Assembly: GCF_042685645.1 (NCBI RefSeq)
Contig: NZ_JBHUNX010000001.1
Span: 2,418,001-2,482,000, forward strand
Reading direction: 5' to 3'
Source of the DNA: Salininema proteolyticum
GTDB lineage: Bacteria; Actinomycetota; Actinomycetes; Mycobacteriales; Micromonosporaceae
Length of the DNA stretch: 64,000 bases
Shown: positions 32,894-40,786 of the stretch, piece by piece
How positions within the stretch are numbered: the stretch's first letter is position 1
Layout: each line of letters begins with the position of its first letter
Position numbers and translations under genes: made by a program
Notes under the pieces: generated by a model
What the model saw: the letters and a program-made list of their open reading frames with translations, nothing else
What the model was told of the DNA's origin: nothing
The model's database searches: none

Positions 32894-33724
32894 ATGCCGC
32901 CGTCCGCCAAGCCCAGGCGCCCGCGCCTGTCGGACAAGGAGACCGAGCAGCGCACCCTGCGCGCGGCCATGGACCTCGTCCACGACACGGGGTTGACCGT
33001 CAGCCTCAAGCACCTGAGCCTGGAGAAGGTCATCCGCGAGGCCGGAGTCGCCCGCGCGGCCGTCTACCGCCGCTGGCCCAATAAGGACGAGTTCTTCAAC
33101 GACCTCCTGCTCGAACTGGCCAAAGGGGTAGAGCCGGCGGAACTGGGCGAGGTCTTCTCTCGCGTCCCCGCACGCGAACTCGCCGCCGAGCTCGCGCCCC
33201 TGGCGGACACGGCCCGGGGGCGCTGGGAGATCGCCGTCGAAATCGTGCGCCGGTCCAACGACTTCGACGGCGCCCGCGGATCCCGCGCCTGGCGAACGTA
33301 TCTCGCCCTACACGCCACGTTCCTCAGCCTCGACGACGGTCCGCTCAGGGAGCGGGTGCGCGAGGCGTTGGCGAGATCCGAGGAGGGCTTCATCCGCCGC
33401 ATCGCGGACTCCTACCGTTTCTTCTGCGGCGTCCTGGGAATCCGTATCAAGCCCGAGGCCGGTCTGGACTTCGACGACCTGGCGACCATGGCCAGTTCCG
33501 CCTTCCGGGGCGTCCTGCTCATGGCGCCGACCGTGCCGGCGCTCGCCGAGACGGTGCCGGACTCCGATCCGTTGGGCGCCGGCCGCCGGCGCTGGCGCCT
33601 CGAAGGCCTGGCCCTGGCGGGCATGGTCGGGATGTGCCTGGAGGCCGATCCGGACGTGGAGTGGACGGAGGAGCGGGTCGAGCAGGCGCGGGCGGCGCTG
33701 GCCGGCGACCCCGGGCAGGCGTGA
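32894..33724 (+). CDS. TetR-family regulator
   Basis: This 276-residue protein starts at the ATG six bases after GGAGGAG. The helix-turn-helix is at about 15-65 (ETEQRTLRAAMDLVHDTGLTVSLKHLSLEKVIREAGVARAAVYRRWPNKDEFF in outline). The C-terminal ligand domain is longer than usual, with about 205 residues. The stop codon lies inside the first of four phased heptamers. The gene follows the imine reductase-like gene with an 86-base gap. Confidence 0.85.
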   Translation: MPPSAKPRRPRLSDKETEQRTLRAAMDLVHDTGLTVSLKHLSLEKVIREAGVARAAVYRRWPNKDEFFNDLLLELAKGVEPAELGEVFSRVPARELAAELAPLADTARGRWEIAVEIVRRSNDFDGARGSRAWRTYLALHATFLSLDDGPLRERVREALARSEEGFIRRIADSYRFFCGVLGIRIKPEAGLDFDDLATMASSAFRGVLLMAPTVPALAETVPDSDPLGAGRRRWRLEGLALAGMVGMCLEADPDVEWTEERVEQARAALAGDPGQA

Positions 33725-33758
33725 AACCCGTGTGAATCCGGTGTGAATCCGGTGTGAG
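33719..33758. promoter_or_regulatory. Four 11-bp-phased heptamers resembling PhoP boxes, before the EspC-like module
   Basis: Heptamers GCGTGAA, GTGTGAA, GTGTGAA and GTGTGAG begin at 33719, 33730, 33741 and 33752, each separated by 4 bases. On the minus strand the repeat reads TCACACC or near it, six of seven matching the TCACAGC half of the M. tuberculosis PhoP box, which also uses 4-base spacing. The array ends 33 bases before a TATGAC -10 at 33792, a good position for an activator. Confidence 0.6.
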
Positions 33759-33851
33759 GACAGCAACTTCTTCCCTTCGAACGGGTCCTGATATGACGCC
33801 GACATGAAATTCCGAGTCACCGTCTCTGCGGACATCGACGAAAGGAATGAC

Positions 33852-34175
33852 ATGTCGGGCAATGTGGACATAGACCTCGAGAAGGTCCGCTCCAGCGCGG
33901 GGAGGCTCCAAGAGCTCTCCGCGGACTTCGGCCTCGTGGCCGACTACCTGGGCGAGTCGGAGGGAGACGCCTCGCTGTTCGGCGCGGCGGGACAGCCCTT
34001 CACCCTCCAGTACTTCACGACGGCGGACGCCGTCAAGTCCATGCTGAGGGAGATGACGACCGCCGGCGAAGGCTTGAAGAACCTCATGGACCAGGCCTGT
34101 GACAAGGTGGAGGAGGCCGACACCTCTTCCTCCGAGAACCTCAACGCGCTCATCGAGGAGCTCCTCGATGAGTGA
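33852..34175 (+). CDS. EspC-like/WXG100-related small secreted-type protein
   Basis: The 107-residue protein starts at the ATG following AAAGGA. It is almost all helical: VDIDLEKVRSSAGRLQELSADF, then a central turn with GAAGQPFTLQYF, then VKSMLREMTTAGEGLKNLMDQACDKVEEAD. This follows the pattern of ESX/type VII secretion EspC-like proteins, with the Asp of the C-terminal Y-x3-D-type signal kept and its Tyr not obvious. An in-frame ATG at 33804 falls exactly where a leaderless transcript from TATGAC would start and is an alternative that adds 16 residues. It overlaps the next gene by 8 bases. Confidence 0.65.
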   Translation: MSGNVDIDLEKVRSSAGRLQELSADFGLVADYLGESEGDASLFGAAGQPFTLQYFTTADAVKSMLREMTTAGEGLKNLMDQACDKVEEADTSSSENLNALIEELLDE

Positions 34176-35082
34176 CGGAAAAGGGGAGGTGGTCGACTTC
34201 TCGGACGCCCCGCAGCAGAACGGGGCCTTCTTCAGCGGAACCATCGTCAACGGCGACCTCGAAGAGCACGCGAAGAACATCGGCGGCAAAGTGCCGCTCG
34301 TCGGAGGAACGCTGAACATCACCGACACCCTCTTCTCAGAGGACGGCCGCGAGCCGTGGGTCAAACTGTTCAACGGCGAAGCGTCCCGCGACGACTACTT
34401 CGCGATCGTCTTGGCGATCCTGGACGTCGCCAAGGAGATCGACGGACTGGTCGACGACTTCAAAGGAATCGCCAACCAGGATATCGGCGTCCTCATCGGG
34501 TGGCTGGTCGGGACGGTCCTGGAGGAACTGACGAAGACCATCCAGCCGATCGAGGACGCCTACGGCTACGTCCTGGGCAATCCGCGCCGGTTGGAGACGG
34601 CCTCGGAGATGTGGACCGAGGCGGGAAAGTCGCTCAACTCCCTGGCGGAAGCGTACGCGGAAGCGGGCGAGTCGATCGTCGGGGCCTGGTCCAGCCACAG
34701 CGGAGACGGTGCGGTGACCCGGATCCAGGATTTCATCGACCATACTCAGTCGACGAGTGACATCGCCACCCAAGTGGGTGAGCTCCTGAAGATCTTCTCC
34801 GACTTCTCCAAGCGCCTGATCGACATGTTCAACGACCTCATCGCGGAACTGATCGAGGCCATCATCGACGCGGGCAAGGATGTCTTCACCAAGGGATGGG
34901 GCGCCGTCGCCACGATCCTCATGGACCTGGAGATCATGACCGTGAGTTACGGTGTGCAGCTCGCGGCCATCCTGGTCCAGGCCATCCAACTCTTCCTGGC
35001 CGGCGCGGACCTGACGAAACAGCTGGAGGAGACCCTCGACCACGGCGAGGACATCATGAACCTGCTCACCGGCGCCGCTTGA
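34168..35082 (+). CDS. Large WXG100-like helical protein, probable type VII secretion substrate
   Basis: This 304-residue protein starts with an ATG inside the stop region of the EspC-like gene, after GAGGAG. Residues about 1-80 form a mixed N-terminal region; the rest is helical. The stretch around AYAEAGESIVGAWSSHSGDGAVTRIQDF is a helix-turn-helix like that of WXG100 proteins (W then G after a short turn). Two strongly hydrophobic helices (DIGVLIGWLVGTVLEEL and YGVQLAAILVQAIQLFL) could form a channel or membrane contact. There is no C-terminal toxin domain. It resembles the N-terminal carriers of type VII effectors, but no named family is certain. Confidence 0.6.
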   Translation: MSDGKGEVVDFSDAPQQNGAFFSGTIVNGDLEEHAKNIGGKVPLVGGTLNITDTLFSEDGREPWVKLFNGEASRDDYFAIVLAILDVAKEIDGLVDDFKGIANQDIGVLIGWLVGTVLEELTKTIQPIEDAYGYVLGNPRRLETASEMWTEAGKSLNSLAEAYAEAGESIVGAWSSHSGDGAVTRIQDFIDHTQSTSDIATQVGELLKIFSDFSKRLIDMFNDLIAELIEAIIDAGKDVFTKGWGAVATILMDLEIMTVSYGVQLAAILVQAIQLFLAGADLTKQLEETLDHGEDIMNLLTGAA

Positions 35083-35116
35083 CGACGACACCACTAGATT
35101 GGAAAGGCCGACACAG

Positions 35117-35404
35117 ATGAACACACCGCCGAGACTCGACCCGGAGTCCGTGCGCCGGATCTCCGAGTCCATAGAGTGCGAGAGCGCGAGCGACGACAGG
35201 TCGATCGTCGTCCGTTGCAGACCCGGACCCGAAGTCGTCGACATAGCGCTGAACTCGCGCGCGTTCCGACTCGGGTCCGAAGAGCTGGGGGAGAGGATTC
35301 TGGGCCTCGTTGAGAACGCCGCCGCGCAGGCGCAGGAGGAGAACCGCAGACAGGTGCTGAGCCTGTTCAACGAGGAAGGAACTGGCGATGGCGTCCGAAA
35401 CTGA
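35117..35404 (+). CDS. YbaB/EbfC-like protein, first copy
   Basis: The 95-residue protein begins at an ATG after GGAAAGG; an upstream TTG at 35099 is less likely. The core SDDRSIVVRCRPGPEVVDIALNSRAFRLGSEEL followed by a long helix matches the YbaB/EbfC fold. The same family includes EspL in mycobacterial ESX-1 loci. It overlaps the second copy by 17 bases. Its role is probably that of a nucleoid-associated or secretion-linked chaperone-like partner. Confidence 0.65.
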   Translation: MNTPPRLDPESVRRISESIECESASDDRSIVVRCRPGPEVVDIALNSRAFRLGSEELGERILGLVENAAAQAQEENRRQVLSLFNEEGTGDGVRN

Positions 35405-35711
35405 GAGCCCGCAGGCGATGCTGAAGAAGTTCGAGGACATGAACCGGGACTTGAGCGAGCGCCTCGAGAGGCTCAAAGAGGCCAGGGCTGAAATGGAAGA
35501 GCTCCGTACCGAGACGACCGACGACCGCGAGGTCGTCACGATCACCGTCACCGGAGAGGGCAAGTTCGACAAGGTGTCCATCGCGCCGGTCGGTATGCGG
35601 CTGAAGGAAGAGCTCGGCCCGATCCTCACCCGGGCCTTCGCTCGGGCACAGGAACGCCACGCCGCGAGGCTCCAGGAGGTCCGGCTCCGAGCAGCCCGGG
35701 AATCGCAGTGA
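35388..35711 (+). CDS. YbaB/EbfC-like protein, second copy
   Basis: The 107-residue protein has an N-terminal coiled-coil helix (about 8-42, MLKKFEDMNRDLSERLERLKEARAEM in outline), the YbaB strands in DREVVTITVTGEGKFDKVSIAPVGM and a C-terminal helix rich in Arg and Glu. It is a more complete YbaB-type protein than its upstream neighbour, and the two may form a heterodimer. It is the last gene before a strong terminator hairpin. Confidence 0.75.
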   Translation: MASETESPQAMLKKFEDMNRDLSERLERLKEARAEMEELRTETTDDREVVTITVTGEGKFDKVSIAPVGMRLKEELGPILTRAFARAQERHAARLQEVRLRAARESQ

Positions 35712-35719
35712 ACACTGCC

Positions 35720-35753
35720 GTTCGCGGGAGCGGGGTTCTCCGCTCCCGCGAAC
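35720..35753. terminator. Strong bidirectional terminator
   Basis: A perfect 14-bp stem (35720-35733 with 35740-35753) and 6-base loop lie between the convergent YbaB-like gene and the ABC transporter operon. Confidence 0.8.
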
Positions 35754-35763
35754 AGTCCCAGGC

Positions 35764-36669
35764 TCAACCCAGGTCCTGGTCCTTCAGCCAGTCCTCCGCG
35801 ATGACGGCGGCGGGAAGCTCCTCGCCGACGCTGCGGGCGTTGAGGGCCACGAGGTCCTCGGGCGTCATGGCAGCGCTGACGGAGTCGACGATCTCGGCCG
35901 CCTTGCCGTCCACATTGTCGCTCGCCAGCGGGACGACGTGGGAGGCGAGGAAGAGGCCCTTGGTGTCCTCGAGGGAGACCAGGTCGTTCTCGTCGATGGT
36001 GGGGTCGGCGGTGTAGATGATCGCCAGCTGGATGTCGCCGTCCTTGAGCGCCTTGACGGTGAGAGAACCGCCGCCGTCCTCGATGGGGGTGAACCCGGCG
36101 TCGATCCCGTAGGCCTCCTTCAACCCCTCGGGGCCGTTGGGCCGGTTCTCCGCCTCGGAGTTGGCGCCGAGGGTGAGTGGCTCGGTCACATCGGCGAGGT
36201 CGTCGATGGTGGAGAGGTCCCACTGGTCGGCGAACTCCCGCGTCACGGTGTAGGAGTCCTGGTCGGTCGCGGCGGACTGGTCGAGCACGCGGAGCCCGTC
36301 GGGAGTGGCCTCCTCCAGTTCGGAGTAGACGTCGTCGGACAGGCGTGCCTCGGTGTCGGCGTCCCAGTACTGGAGCAGGGGTCCGGTGTACTCGGGGAAG
36401 AGGTCGATCGACCCCGACTCGATCTCGGGGAGGTAGACCTCGCGCTGCCCGATGCGGAACTGGCGGTCCACGGAGTGCCCCGCGCTCTCGAGCGCCTGCG
36501 CGTAGATCTCGGCGATGATCTCGTTGGAGTAGTAGTCCTGCGAACCGATGACGATGGTGTCGCCGTCGCTGTTCCCGCTGGAGAGCGGGTCGCTGTCGGA
36601 GCAGCCGGCGAGGGCGAAGAGCGCCGCGGCGCCGATCGCGCCGACGGCCTTGGCTGTGCGTCGGGCCAT
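35764..36669 (-). CDS. Osmolyte ABC transporter substrate-binding lipoprotein (OpuC/ProX/OsmF-like)
   Basis: This 301-residue protein has a lipobox (LAGCSDSD, Cys at about 23). The mature part carries OpuAC-type features: TIVIGSQDYYSNEIIAEIYAQALESAGH, GSIDLFPEYTGPLLQYW, FTPIEDGGGSLTVKALKDGDIQLAIIYTADP and a C-terminal GEELPAAVIAEDWLKDQ. It binds quaternary ammonium compounds such as betaine or choline. It is the last gene of a four-gene operon with two permeases and an ATPase. Confidence 0.9.
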   Translation of the reverse strand: MARRTAKAVGAIGAAALFALAGCSDSDPLSSGNSDGDTIVIGSQDYYSNEIIAEIYAQALESAGHSVDRQFRIGQREVYLPEIESGSIDLFPEYTGPLLQYWDADTEARLSDDVYSELEEATPDGLRVLDQSAATDQDSYTVTREFADQWDLSTIDDLADVTEPLTLGANSEAENRPNGPEGLKEAYGIDAGFTPIEDGGGSLTVKALKDGDIQLAIIYTADPTIDENDLVSLEDTKGLFLASHVVPLASDNVDGKAAEIVDSVSAAMTPEDLVALNARSVGEELPAAVIAEDWLKDQDLG

Positions 36670-36692
36670 GGGTGGTTCCTTTCTCGGACGGG

Positions 36693-37388
36693 TCAGGGCC
36701 GGTCCTGTTTCGTTCGGTGCGCGCCGGCGGGATCGGCCAGCCGGGTCCGGGCGATCCGCTGGCAGTAGGAGAGGGCGAGTTCCAGGACCAGGGCGAGGAG
36801 GGTCACGAGCAGCGCGCCGCCGAGCATCTCGGCGTAGTCGCGGGACTTGAGCCCCGAGAACAGGTAGCGCCCGAGACCGTAGTCGGAGGTGTAGGCCGCC
36901 AGTGTGGCGGTCGCGACGACCTGCAGGGTCGCGGCGCGGATCCCGCCGATGAGGACGGGCAGGGCGAGGGGCACCTCGACTTGGAGGACGACCTGCCTCG
37001 GGCTCATGCCGATCGCGCGGGCCGCGGCGGTGGTGGACGGCTCGATGGCCTGGACGCCGGCGTACGCCCCGGCGAGGAGGGACGGGACGGCCAGCACGAT
37101 GAGCGCCAGCAGGGGCGCGGCCAGGCCGATGCCCAGGGCCAGCCCGAAGAGGGTCAGCAGGCCGAGCGTCGGAATCGCGCGGGCCGCGCCCGTCAGCGCC
37201 CCCACGACCCCGGCGCCGCGGCGCGTGTGTCCGATGAGCACTCCGGCCGGCAGCGCGATGAGCGCCGCGATGGCGACGGCCAGTGCGGTGATGTACAGGT
37301 GCTGCCCGGTCCGGACGGGAATGCTCCCGTCACCGCTCCACTGTGCGGAGTCGGTGAGCCAGGCGAAGGCGTCGGCGAGCAGGTTCAC
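36693..37388 (-). CDS. Osmolyte ABC transporter permease (OpuCD/ProW-like), second
   Basis: The 231-residue protein starts at GTG, overlapping the upstream permease stop as GTGA. It has about five or six membrane helices and the cytoplasmic EAA-type loop (AARAIGMSPRQVVLQVEVPLALPVLIGGIRAA in outline) that docks on the ATPase. Members of the OpuC family use two permeases. It pairs with the 37385-38041 product. Confidence 0.9.
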   Translation of the reverse strand: MNLLADAFAWLTDSAQWSGDGSIPVRTGQHLYITALAVAIAALIALPAGVLIGHTRRGAGVVGALTGAARAIPTLGLLTLFGLALGIGLAAPLLALIVLAVPSLLAGAYAGVQAIEPSTTAAARAIGMSPRQVVLQVEVPLALPVLIGGIRAATLQVVATATLAAYTSDYGLGRYLFSGLKSRDYAEMLGGALLVTLLALVLELALSYCQRIARTRLADPAGAHRTKQDRP

Positions 37389-38041
37389 GGCGACTCCTCG
37401 CTCTTGCGGGCCGCGCGGGCCCACGGGGTCAGGACCCGTCCCAGCACGAGGAGGAGGGAGTCCAGCAGCAGAGCCACGATCACCGTGGCGATCACGCCGG
37501 TGGCGACCTCGACGGCGATGCCGCGCTGGAAGCCGTCGGTGAGCAGGCTCCCCAGGCTCGGGACGCCGATGAGCGCGCCGATGGTGACCAGCCCGATCGT
37601 GGACACCGTGATCACCCGGATCCCCGAGAGCAGCACCGGAATCGCCAACGGCAGGTCCACGCGCCAGAAGACGCTGCGGGGCGAGTGCCCGATCGCCACG
37701 GCCGCATAGCGGGTGTGCGCGTCGACCGACCCGAAGGCGTCGGCCGCGGTGCGCACCAGCAGGGCGACGCCGTAGACGGTGAGCGCGACGATCATGGTCG
37801 CCTCGGAGCGCAGCGGAATGCCCAGCACGGCGGGAATGATGATCAGCAGCGGCAGGGCCGGGATCGCGTAGAGGAGGGTGGCCGCGCCCAGCAGCGGGCC
37901 GCCGATGGCGGGACGGCTGTTGGCGAACCGCCCGATGGGGACGGCGACGAGGACGCTGAGGACGATGGCGGGAACGCTCAGCAGCAGGTGGTCGACCGTC
38001 AGATCGAGGACCAGCGGCCAGCTGGAGGACAGCCAGTTCAC
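37385..38041 (-). CDS. Osmolyte ABC transporter permease (OpuCB-like), first
   Basis: The 218-residue permease begins with GTG, overlapping the ATPase stop as GTGA. It has about six membrane helices and the EAA loop in YAAVAIGHSPRSVFWRVDLPLAIPVLLSGI. Sequence identity to the second permease is limited but the fold pattern is the same. It is co-translated with its neighbours. Confidence 0.9.
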   Translation of the reverse strand: MNWLSSSWPLVLDLTVDHLLLSVPAIVLSVLVAVPIGRFANSRPAIGGPLLGAATLLYAIPALPLLIIIPAVLGIPLRSEATMIVALTVYGVALLVRTAADAFGSVDAHTRYAAVAIGHSPRSVFWRVDLPLAIPVLLSGIRVITVSTIGLVTIGALIGVPSLGSLLTDGFQRGIAVEVATGVIATVIVALLLDSLLLVLGRVLTPWARAARKSEESP

Positions 38042-38850
38042 GGGGACAGCACTCCGACCGGGCGCCCGTCGCCGTCGACGGCGATCGTGCGTCCGTCCAC
38101 TTTCACCGTGGTGAGGACGTGGTCGGCGCGGTCGGCGCCGATGAAGTCGCGGACGAAGTCATCGGCGGGCTTGGCGAGGATCTCGGTGGGCTTGCCGCGC
38201 TGGGCGACCTCGCCGCCCTCGCGCAGGACGACCACTTCGTCGCCCAGGCGGAAGGCCTCGTCGACGTCGTGGGTCACGAAGACGATCGTCTTGTCCAGTT
38301 CGGACTGCAGCCGCAGGAGCTCCTCCTGGAGCTCGCGCCGGACGATCGGGTCCACCGCGCCGAACGGCTCGTCCATCAGCAGGATGTTCGGGTTCGACGC
38401 CAGCGCCCGGGCCACCCCGACGCGCTGCTGCTGGCCGCCCGAGAGCTGCCCCGGGTAGCGGCGGGCCACGGCGGGATCGAGCCCGACGCGCTCCAGCATT
38501 TCCAGAGCGGCGGTGCGGGCCGTGCGGCGCGGCGTGCCGTTGAGGACCGGGACCGTCGCGATGTTGTCCACCACCGTCCGGTGCGGCAGAAGGCCGCCCT
38601 GCTGGAGGACGTAGCCGATGGACCGGCGCAGTTCGACGGCGTTGCGCGTTCGCACGTCCTCGTCGTCGATGAGGACCCGCCCGGAGGTCGGGTCGACCAT
38701 CCGGTTGACCATTCGCAGAAGGGTCGTCTTACCGGACCCCGAGGATCCGACGAGAGCCACGGTGCGGTGGGACGGCACTGTCAGGGAGAACTCGGAGACC
38801 GCGGCGGTACCGCCGGGATAGGTCTTCGACACCGACTCGAACTCGATCAC
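38038..38850 (-). CDS. Osmolyte ABC transporter ATP-binding protein (OpuCA/ProV-like)
   Basis: This 270-residue ATPase starts at GTG after GGAGGAG. Walker A is LVGSSGSGKTTLLR, the signature is LSGGQQQRVGVARAL, Walker B is ILLMDEPFGAVDP and the H-loop is VFVTHDVDEAF. There is no CBS domain pair, unlike Bacillus OpuCA. The perfect -10 TATAAT on the minus strand (38894-38889) overlaps the end of the neighbouring phosphotransferase gene and is its likely promoter element. Confidence 0.92.
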   Translation of the reverse strand: MIEFESVSKTYPGGTAAVSEFSLTVPSHRTVALVGSSGSGKTTLLRMVNRMVDPTSGRVLIDDEDVRTRNAVELRRSIGYVLQQGGLLPHRTVVDNIATVPVLNGTPRRTARTAALEMLERVGLDPAVARRYPGQLSGGQQQRVGVARALASNPNILLMDEPFGAVDPIVRRELQEELLRLQSELDKTIVFVTHDVDEAFRLGDEVVVLREGGEVAQRGKPTEILAKPADDFVRDFIGADRADHVLTTVKVDGRTIAVDGDGRPVGVLSP

Positions 38851-38888
38851 CTGGGCTCCTCCGCGACCGGCGCTTCGAACATCCGGCC

Positions 38889-38894
38889 ATTATA
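38889..38894 (-). promoter_or_regulatory. -10 element TATAAT for the osmolyte transporter operon
   Basis: The minus strand reads TATAAT here, about 40 bases before the GTG of the ATPase gene. No consensus -35 box is visible at the right distance. Confidence 0.5.
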
Positions 38895-39693
38895 CATAGT
38901 TCCGCCGGGCCCCGGGCCCGTCCTCGGCCATGAGGCGGAAGGCCTCGCGGACCGGCTCCGAGGGCCATTTCGGGCCCAGGCGGATGCGGTCGGTGGCGGC
39001 GCGGAACACCAGCGCACGCAGGACCAGCTGCGGCCACGCGGGCTCCGTCGGACGCTCCAAAAGAGACTCATCGGCACCGTGACAGCATACGGCGTCGACG
39101 GCGGCGATCGCCTCCGCCCAGGCGGCGGGTCGGAAGTACGGGGACCAGTCGATGACGGCCGGCGGGAGCCCCGGAGAGTAGAGGACGTTGCCGAGCAGGT
39201 CGCCGTGGATCGCCTGGGAATCGAGGCCGACCGGCTCGAACCGCTCGACCATCGCGGCCAACAGGCCGTCCTCGGGCGGGCCCTCCTCGCCCCAGGCGAT
39301 GCGGTCGGACCGGGCCCAGGCATGGTCCCGCTCGATGAGGAAGGCGGGCCGGGCGACGCCCTCCAGGGCATTGTGGAACGCGCGGGACACCGCGAAGGCG
39401 TCGAGCGGACGCGTCACATCGGTCTCCCCCGCCACCAGGCCCCAGGCCTCCCAGCCGTCGCGGATCCAGTCGCCGTCCCGGGTCGGGAGCGGCGGGGCGA
39501 CCCGGAAACCGGGCGATTCCGCGAGTCCGGAGAGGACCTCGGCCCGCCAACGGGTCTCCTCGGCGCAAGCCGCGGGCTTCAGGACCGCGGACCCGCTGAG
39601 CCAGGCCTCGCCTTGACCGCCCGGCAGGGCGGACGGCTCCTCGCTCAAGCCGAAGGCGGTGAGCACATCGCGAGCCGGTGGGGAGTTCGACAT
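38890..39693 (-). CDS. TIGR02569-type phosphotransferase-fold protein
   Basis: The 267-residue protein follows the pattern of the actinobacterial TIGR02569 family, which has an APH-like fold. ALPGGQGEAWLSGSAVLKPA is the nucleotide loop region and AIHGDLLGNVLYS is the catalytic loop (His-Gly-Asp, Asn). PAVIDWSPYFRPAAW holds the metal-binding Asp, with DGWEAWGLVAGETD and RDHAWARSDRIAWGEEG as family marks. Its substrate is unknown. The ATG at 39693 lacks a ribosome binding site but lies six bases after a -10 box, so the mRNA is probably leaderless. Confidence 0.8.
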   Translation of the reverse strand: MSNSPPARDVLTAFGLSEEPSALPGGQGEAWLSGSAVLKPAACAEETRWRAEVLSGLAESPGFRVAPPLPTRDGDWIRDGWEAWGLVAGETDVTRPLDAFAVSRAFHNALEGVARPAFLIERDHAWARSDRIAWGEEGPPEDGLLAAMVERFEPVGLDSQAIHGDLLGNVLYSPGLPPAVIDWSPYFRPAAWAEAIAAVDAVCCHGADESLLERPTEPAWPQLVLRALVFRAATDRIRLGPKWPSEPVREAFRLMAEDGPGARRNYV

Positions 39694-39729
39694 GGGGGAA
39701 TCATAGGGCCGGCCGGAGAACCGGGCAAA
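39694..39729 (-). promoter_or_regulatory. Promoter giving a leaderless mRNA for the TIGR02569-type gene
   Basis: On the minus strand TTTGCC (39729-39724), an 18-base spacer and TATGAT (39705-39700) are followed after six bases by the ATG. Confidence 0.55.
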
Positions 39730-39743
39730 CGCTTTTTCGAGGT

Positions 39744-39775
39744 CCCGGGCGCGCACAGGAGGCGGCGCGCCCGGG
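39744..39775 (-). terminator. Terminator of the allantoinase operon
   Basis: A perfect 11-bp stem (CCCGGGCGCGC with GCGCGCCCGGG) and 10-base loop lie just after the allantoicase stop. No U tract follows. Confidence 0.7.
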
Positions 39776-39792
39776 AGGGGCGGGGCCGTCCG

Positions 39793-40785
39793 TTAGGCGC
39801 CCAGAGCGGCCCGCGCCTCGGGCGTGAGCATGCCGATCATGCGCAACCGGGCGATGCCCCCGTCAGGGTAGATGTCCAAATGCGCGTGCGTGGCCGGAGG
39901 CATGTCGCGGACCCGGAACCGGTGCAGCCCGTCGGGCTGCACCCGAGTGCGCGGCAGGATGTCGAACCACGCCGAGTCGTCCTCCATGGACTTCCCCGAC
40001 TCGGCGTCGAAGCCGCGCAGGCGCACCTCCCCGGGCGCGTTGAACTTCATGTGGGAGGTGTCGACCTCGACGACGTCGACGGTGCCGCGCCCGGCCAGGC
40101 GCAGCCGCATCCAGTCGTTGCCCTCGCCCCGGCGCCGACCGGTCTCCCAGCCGTCGGCCTGGTGGTTGGCGTGGCCGGGCAGCAGGGTGTTGTTGGCGTC
40201 CGAGTAGAAAGTGTTCGACGACTCCAGGCAGCGCCCTCCGCTGGCGACGGCGGCCAGGTCCAGCGGAAGGTCCGCGAACTCCTTGAGGTCCGGCCGGGGC
40301 TCGCCGTGGACGCGCAGGCGCGCCACCCCGCCGTCGGGGTGCATGATCAGCCGCACGTGCGTGACGCGCTCGGCCGAGTCGACCGCGAAGGCGTTCTCGG
40401 TGTGGCCCTCTATGGGCTCGCGGCTCACCAGCGGCTTCCAGTCGGCCTTGAGCAGTTCCTCGATCGACGGGTAGCCCTCGACGCAGGCGCCCTCGACCGA
40501 GCACTGGGGAGGGAAGTTGCCCTTGAAGTAGGCCGTGTCGATGACGACGCCCCGGACCGTCCCCGGCACGCCCAGCCGGATGACGGCGAAGTCGAAGCCG
40601 GGCTCGCGGCGGCGCCTCGTCTCCCAGCCGTCGTAGATCTGGCCCTTGTTGCCGAAGTTCTCGGGGACGAACACCGGGTCGGAGGCGCGGATGAGGCACT
40701 CCTTCTCGGCGAAGGACTCGTCGTTGGCGTACAGGACCGATCCTCCCAATGCACGGGAGGCGAGGTCGGGGAGTTGGGTGAACAT
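39793..40785 (-). CDS. alc: Allantoicase
   Basis: The 330-residue enzyme hydrolyses allantoate to ureidoglycolate and urea. It consists of two similar halves, each a jelly-roll, visible as paired motifs: YDGWETRRRREPGFDFAVIRLGVPG in the first and ADGWETGRRRGEGNDWMRLRLAGRG in the second, each followed by a VDTAYFKGNFP or VDTSHMKFNAPG strand. HPDGGVARLRVHGE and YPDGGIARLRMIG also repeat. It is the last gene of the glycerate kinase-allantoinase operon, one base after allantoinase. Confidence 0.95.
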   Translation of the reverse strand: MFTQLPDLASRALGGSVLYANDESFAEKECLIRASDPVFVPENFGNKGQIYDGWETRRRREPGFDFAVIRLGVPGTVRGVVIDTAYFKGNFPPQCSVEGACVEGYPSIEELLKADWKPLVSREPIEGHTENAFAVDSAERVTHVRLIMHPDGGVARLRVHGEPRPDLKEFADLPLDLAAVASGGRCLESSNTFYSDANNTLLPGHANHQADGWETGRRRGEGNDWMRLRLAGRGTVDVVEVDTSHMKFNAPGEVRLRGFDAESGKSMEDDSAWFDILPRTRVQPDGLHRFRVRDMPPATHAHLDIYPDGGIARLRMIGMLTPEARAALGA

Positions 40786-40786
40786 G

